From NCBI GenBank assembly GCA_012719125.1, contig JAAYAY010000068.1:1-64000 (forward strand): 64,000 nucleotides of DNA, written 5' to 3'. The translations under genes were made by a program, and so were the position numbers. Position 1 is the stretch's first letter; each line of letters opens with the position of its first letter. The stretch comes from Planctomycetaceae bacterium (GTDB lineage Bacteria; Planctomycetota; Planctomycetia; Pirellulales; Thermoguttaceae). Positions 60,694 to 64,000 of the stretch are shown here, piece by piece. Under the pieces are notes generated by a model that had not been told where the DNA came from, made no database searches, and saw nothing but the letters and a program-made list of their open reading frames with translations.

Positions 60694-61851
60694 CCGTGTC
60701 GACGAGTGCCCTTCCAACTCGATTAAGGCGTCGAGTTCCGCCTTCAGCCGCGGCAGAATTTCGTCGTAGGAGAAGGCCCCCAGCCGCTCGCCGCGGCGTT
60801 TCAGGTTCACGTAGTTGGGCCCGCACCAGAGTCCCAGATCGGCGTCGTCGGTCTCTCCCGGGCCGTTGACGCGGCAGCCCATGACGGCAATGGTCAGCGG
60901 CTTGTCGGCGGCATAGGCCGTCATCTGCTTGACTCTTGCCGCCAGGTCGACGAACGCCTCGTTCTCCACGCGGGAGCAACTGGGACAACTGATGATGTTC
61001 AGCCCGGCGCGGTTCAAGGCGGCCGCATCCGGTGCGCGTCCGGCGGCCAGGTCTTCGAGGATCTTGCGTCCGGCCTCGATCTCCTCGTATTTGCGGTCGT
61101 TGGGAACCGTCAACGACACGCGAATGGTGTCGCCGATTCCCTCGGTGAGCAGCACATGCAGGGCCGCTTGCGTTTTCTGCACTCCCTGCGGCGGCATTCC
61201 GGCCTCGGTAACTCCCAGGTGAAGCGGCACCTCCGGACGTGCGGCGGCAAATCGCCCATTGACCTCGATCACCTTGGCCGGGTCGGAGTCTTTCAGCGAG
61301 ACACAGTATCGCGTGAAACCGATCGAATCCAGAAACTCGCAATGGTCCAAGGCGCTCTCCAGCATGGGACTGACGGAATCGGCCGGTTCATACCGTTCGC
61401 GTTTTTCCGGATCGACCGACCCGCAGTTGACGCCCACGCGGATGGCGCAATCATGTTCACCCGCCACGTCGACGAGGAATCGAACCTTGTCCTGCCACGG
61501 CCGTTCCCGCTCGTGGTGATAGAGATGGCCCGGGTTGTAGCGGATCTTGTCGACCCACGGGGCCACGTCGAGGGCCAGGCGATAGTTTTCCTGGAGGTCG
61601 ACCGACAGATTGGCGGTTGTCTGGCTGCGGATTTCCTGGAGGGCTTCCGATTCGCGGGGGCTGTCGACCGCGATCCGCACGACGCTCGCACCGGCCTGGG
61701 CCAAGGCGTTGGCCTGGGCGACCGTCGCATCCACGTCGGCCGTCTTCGTGGCGCACATGCTCTGCAGAGCGATCGGATGCCCGGCACCGACGGTGATCGA
61801 GCCGATGCGAACGGGGCGGGTGGGATTGCGCGATATGGAGTCCGAATTCAT
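60691..61851 (-). CDS. ispG: 4-hydroxy-3-methylbut-2-en-1-yl diphosphate synthase
   Basis: 386 residues from the ATG at 61851. IspG reduces MEcPP to HMBPP, the penultimate step of the MEP isoprenoid pathway, using a 4Fe-4S cluster. Family landmarks are the start [58 protein letters not shown] and, for the cluster, SCPSCSR and [17 protein letters not shown], which hold the three cysteines. Length fits the family. A longer open frame upstream starts in non-coding sequence. Isoprenoid lipids would serve both membranes and the undecaprenyl carrier of the glycan cluster. Confidence 0.96.
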   Translation of the reverse strand: MNSDSISRNPTRPVRIGSITVGAGHPIALQSMCATKTADVDATVAQANALAQAGASVVRIAVDSPRESEALQEIRSQTTANLSVDLQENYRLALDVAPWVDKIRYNPGHLYHHERERPWQDKVRFLVDVAGEHDCAIRVGVNCGSVDPEKRERYEPADSVSPMLESALDHCEFLDSIGFTRYCVSLKDSDPAKVIEVNGRFAAARPEVPLHLGVTEAGMPPQGVQKTQAALHVLLTEGIGDTIRVSLTVPNDRKYEEIEAGRKILEDLAAGRAPDAAALNRAGLNIISCPSCSRVENEAFVDLAARVKQMTAYAADKPLTIAVMGCRVNGPGETDDADLGLWCGPNYVNLKRRGERLGAFSYDEILPRLKAELDALIELEGHSSTR

Positions 61852-61872
61852 GGCAGGTCTCGAGAATCGAGG

Positions 61873-61948
61873 GGTGGCCGGGATCGAGCGACAGCGAGCC
61901 CCCGGGCGTACAACACTGGGGGCTCGCTGTTGCTCGGTCCCAGCCACC
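61873..61948. repeat. Imperfect 31-bp inverted repeat upstream of ispG
   Basis: Arms 61873-61903 and 61918-61948 with three mismatches and a 14-base loop; the inner 13 bp (ACAGCGAGCCCCC) are perfect. It lies 22 bases upstream of the ispG start, so it would form a stable hairpin in the leader RNA or DNA. It may be one more dispersed planctomycete repeat. Confidence 0.8.
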
Positions 61949-62240
61949 CGAATAATGACTTGAGGCAGCCTCTGGGCATTGTCGATCTCTCCCCCCCATC
62001 CTTCAAGGGGACGTCTTTTTCCAAAATGCCCGCTTTTAACTGAAGACTTCTCGTCGACCCTGCCGATAATGCCGTCCGTACCGAATAGACCGGCCGTGCG
62101 TGCGCCCCAGGTGCCGTTCTGCCGGGGGGATAGAAGGGGGGAGCCTTCTGCCCGAAATCTCTTCCATGCCAGCACCGGTCCCACACGAGACAGCAGCCCC
62201 AACGGTGACGCCGATCGCGGCGGTCTCCAACCGTGGAGGC

Positions 62241-63353
62241 ATGGGACGATCCGTCCGATCACGACTGCGAATCGCCCCGGTTCTTCTGCTTGTCGTTCCG
62301 GTTCTCTGCGGTTGCAGTATTCTTCCGGAAATCGCTCATCAGCCCACGCTGCATAATCCGTTTCCGCAGCTTTCGACGGTTGCCATCGTCCCGTTCATCA
62401 ACCTCAGCGAGGAGCCGACGCTTGACGGCCACCAGTTTGCCGAGGCCTATTTCAACGAGCTTCAACTCGTGCCCGGTTTTCAAGTGATTCCTGTCGGGGT
62501 CGTCGAACAGGCGATTCTGCGCAACAACATTCAGTTTACTCCCGACAATGCGGCCGCCGAGGCGCGCCGCCTGGCGCAATCCCTGGGCGCGGATGCGATC
62601 GTTGTCGGTGCGGTGACCGACTACTCGCCTTACTATCCTCCGCGATGTTCGCTCCAGGTCGAGTGGTATTCCGCCAATCCGTGTTTCCACCCGATCCCGC
62701 CGGGCTACGGCCTGCCCTGGGGGACACCGGACGAGGAACACATTCCCGGCCCGCTTGTGTTTGAGACCGAGTTTGCCTTGGCAAAAGCCCAGTTGGCCAC
62801 GCAGACGCCCAAAGCCGAATACTCGCTGCTCAGCGCGGCCGCCGCTCCGGCCCCTCAGTTGCCGGCTCAACCGCCTCGCGGAGAACCGGGCGAAGCCCCA
62901 TCGCCGGGTGCGCCGGCAGCCGATGCGCCGACGAGTAGCGAATCGGGGCTGTGGATCGAAGAGTCGAGTTACGAGGCGCCGATTGCAGAGCAAGCAGCGC
63001 CGGCTCCGGCGGCAGCAGGCGACGCGGAGTTCGGCTTTCCGCCCGATTGGCCTGATCCCAACGGTCTGATTCCTCCGCCTCCGCGCACGACGCCTCAATC
63101 TTGTTGTCCGACGGATAAGCCGGTGCTTCAACACACGCAAGCCTACAACGGACACGATCCCGAATTCACGGAAGCCTTGTCGAGTTATTACTTCTTTCGC
63201 GACGACGCCCGCTTCGGCGGCTGGCAGACGTATCTGGAGCGCAGCGACGATTTCATTCGCTTCTGCTGCCACATGCACATCTGGGAGATGCTTTCCGCCC
63301 GAGGCGGAGCAGGTGAAACGCGAGTGGTGTGGAGATGGCCGGAATTCCGATAA
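62241..63353 (+). CDS. CsgG-like lipoprotein
   Basis: 370 residues; an ATG at 62166 gives a longer form. Lipoprotein signal with the lipobox VLCGC (cysteine at about residue 24). The first domain (about 40-140) fits the CsgG/FlgO-like fold: [20 protein letters not shown], then [20 protein letters not shown] and [18 protein letters not shown] proline/alanine-rich linker (about 215-310) leads to a C-terminal part (about 320-370) with [20 protein letters not shown]. CsgG forms secretion pores in curli assembly; here only the fold is suggested. Function unknown. Confidence 0.78.
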   Translation: MGRSVRSRLRIAPVLLLVVPVLCGCSILPEIAHQPTLHNPFPQLSTVAIVPFINLSEEPTLDGHQFAEAYFNELQLVPGFQVIPVGVVEQAILRNNIQFTPDNAAAEARRLAQSLGADAIVVGAVTDYSPYYPPRCSLQVEWYSANPCFHPIPPGYGLPWGTPDEEHIPGPLVFETEFALAKAQLATQTPKAEYSLLSAAAAPAPQLPAQPPRGEPGEAPSPGAPAADAPTSSESGLWIEESSYEAPIAEQAAPAPAAAGDAEFGFPPDWPDPNGLIPPPPRTTPQSCCPTDKPVLQHTQAYNGHDPEFTEALSSYYFFRDDARFGGWQTYLERSDDFIRFCCHMHIWEMLSARGGAGETRVVWRWPEFR

Positions 63354-63528
63354 CACAATCAGAACCGCACGCCATGCCGTCCATTGCCTTCGAGGTAAAC
63401 GGTTGTATCGGTTATTCGGCGAGATTCCGAGAGTGAGTGAAGGACCCAGGGCCGGTATCAGGGATTCGGAGCGACACGGCCGACCCGCCTCAAGACGATT
63501 TTTTGACGGAAAGTTGGAGACTTCCCCA

Positions 63529-63777
63529 ATGAGTCAGGACATCAATGTACTCGCGTTGGTCAAGGGCGGCGAGCGCTACGTGTTTCTCTACGACGATTCG
63601 AGCCGCGCCGAAACGCTGCGCACCCTGGGACGCTATGCCTCCAATCCGGAACTCAGCTTCACCTGGTACGACGCGGCCGTACTCAGCCAGAAGATCCGCC
63701 AGGAAAGCCAGAAGCATTCGTCGGTCAACCGCCGCTTCAACGTCCCGCTGCCCACCGATCCGGAGGATCTGGTCTGA
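63529..63777 (+). CDS. Small conserved-type hypothetical protein next to xerC/xerD
   Basis: 82 residues, starting MSQDINVLALVKGGERYVFL. It contains SSRAETLRTLGRYASNPELS and ends PLPTDPEDLV, with no membrane segment or known motif. GGAGA lies about 11 bases upstream. I recall similar proteins next to planctomycete recombinase genes. The ~40-base gap to the recombinase suggests co-transcription. Confidence 0.75.
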   Translation: MSQDINVLALVKGGERYVFLYDDSSRAETLRTLGRYASNPELSFTWYDAAVLSQKIRQESQKHSSVNRRFNVPLPTDPEDLV

Positions 63778-63819
63778 GCAGGTGGCCCGCAGAGGTTTGG
63801 AGAACGCAAGACAGGCTTC

Positions 63820-64000
63820 ATGCGTCAAGAAATCGATCGCTTCCTCAACTACCAGCGGACCGAGCGCAACGCTTCTGAACTGACGATCAAGAGCTATCGC
63901 GAGGACTTGACGGCCCTGGCCGACTATCTGGAAGAAGCTCGCGAAGGCTATTGCCCGAGCCCTTCCGAGATATCGTCTTACGAGTTGCGCGGTTACGTCG
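63820..64000 (+). CDS. Tyrosine recombinase XerC/XerD, 5' part only
   Basis: The first 60 codons of a gene cut by the right edge: MRQEIDRFLNYQRTERNASE, LTIKSYREDL and TALADYLEEA form the N-terminal SAM-like core-binding domain of XerC/XerD recombinases, which resolve chromosome dimers at dif. The catalytic half is outside the window, so XerC and XerD cannot be told apart. It is unrelated to the divergent integrase at the left end. Confidence 0.88.
   Translation, partial: MRQEIDRFLNYQRTERNASELTIKSYREDLTALADYLEEAREGYCPSPSEISSYELRGYV

Overview
The window reads as a chromosomal stretch of a planctomycete, probably in or near the Pirellulales. This is inferred from gene families, not from a marker gene. 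The sequence is GC-rich. It carries three DUF1559 proteins with pilin-type N-termini, an integrase with a non-standard box I, a standalone LigD-type phosphoesterase domain protein, a histidine-phosphatase-like protein that lacks its catalytic histidines, a DUF4956-VTC-CotH gene set and many secreted proteins of unknown function. I see no rRNA, tRNA or CRISPR array.

Layout. 1-1.7 kb: the end of an integrated element (tyrosine integrase and a coupled gene that runs off the left edge), then a repeat-filled gap. 2.4-7.3 kb: a TPR protein and a Wza-like polysaccharide export protein, then an Rpn/PD-(D/E)XK nuclease and a VanZ-like membrane protein. 7.6-21.6 kb: DUF1559 proteins, secreted or lipoprotein-type proteins (including a double thioredoxin-like protein with a CAP-like C-terminus and a DUF11-type lipoprotein), a LigD phosphoesterase homologue and a HEAT-repeat protein, separated by inverted repeats. 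21.6-25.6 kb: housekeeping genes scpB, rpe, a degenerate histidine phosphatase, accD and a nitroreductase. 25.6-31.2 kb: a TPR protein and a large TPR-CHAT (caspase-fold) protein. 31.2-37.6 kb: small membrane or lipoproteins, a beta-barrel porin, then DUF4956, VTC and CotH-LTD genes in one direction. 37.8-42.5 kb: membrane proteins, an ECF sigma factor with a coupled membrane protein, and an AT-richer patch with an SMI1/KNR4 remnant.

42.8-57.5 kb is one long minus-strand surface-polysaccharide cluster: nucleotidyltransferase, HAD phosphatase, GT-B transferase, Wzx-like flippase, two CDP-alcohol phosphotransferases, two GT2, a polysaccharide deacetylase-like protein, GT4, GT9, a small membrane protein and a multi-spanning GT39/PMT-like protein. 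Six junctions in it use 4-base start/stop overlaps. The CDP-alcohol enzymes with a CTP-type nucleotidyltransferase suggest a phosphodiester-containing glycan; this is inference. 57.8-60.5 kb is a divergent GT2 plus toroid-like protein pair. 60.7-64 kb holds ispG, a CsgG-like lipoprotein, a small conserved protein and the start of a xerC/xerD recombinase cut by the right edge.

The gaps hold several repeat families. The most notable are an ~80-bp repeat present four times, each within about 45 bases of a start codon, and a 310-bp element with perfect 31-bp terminal inverted repeats and two internal hairpins.
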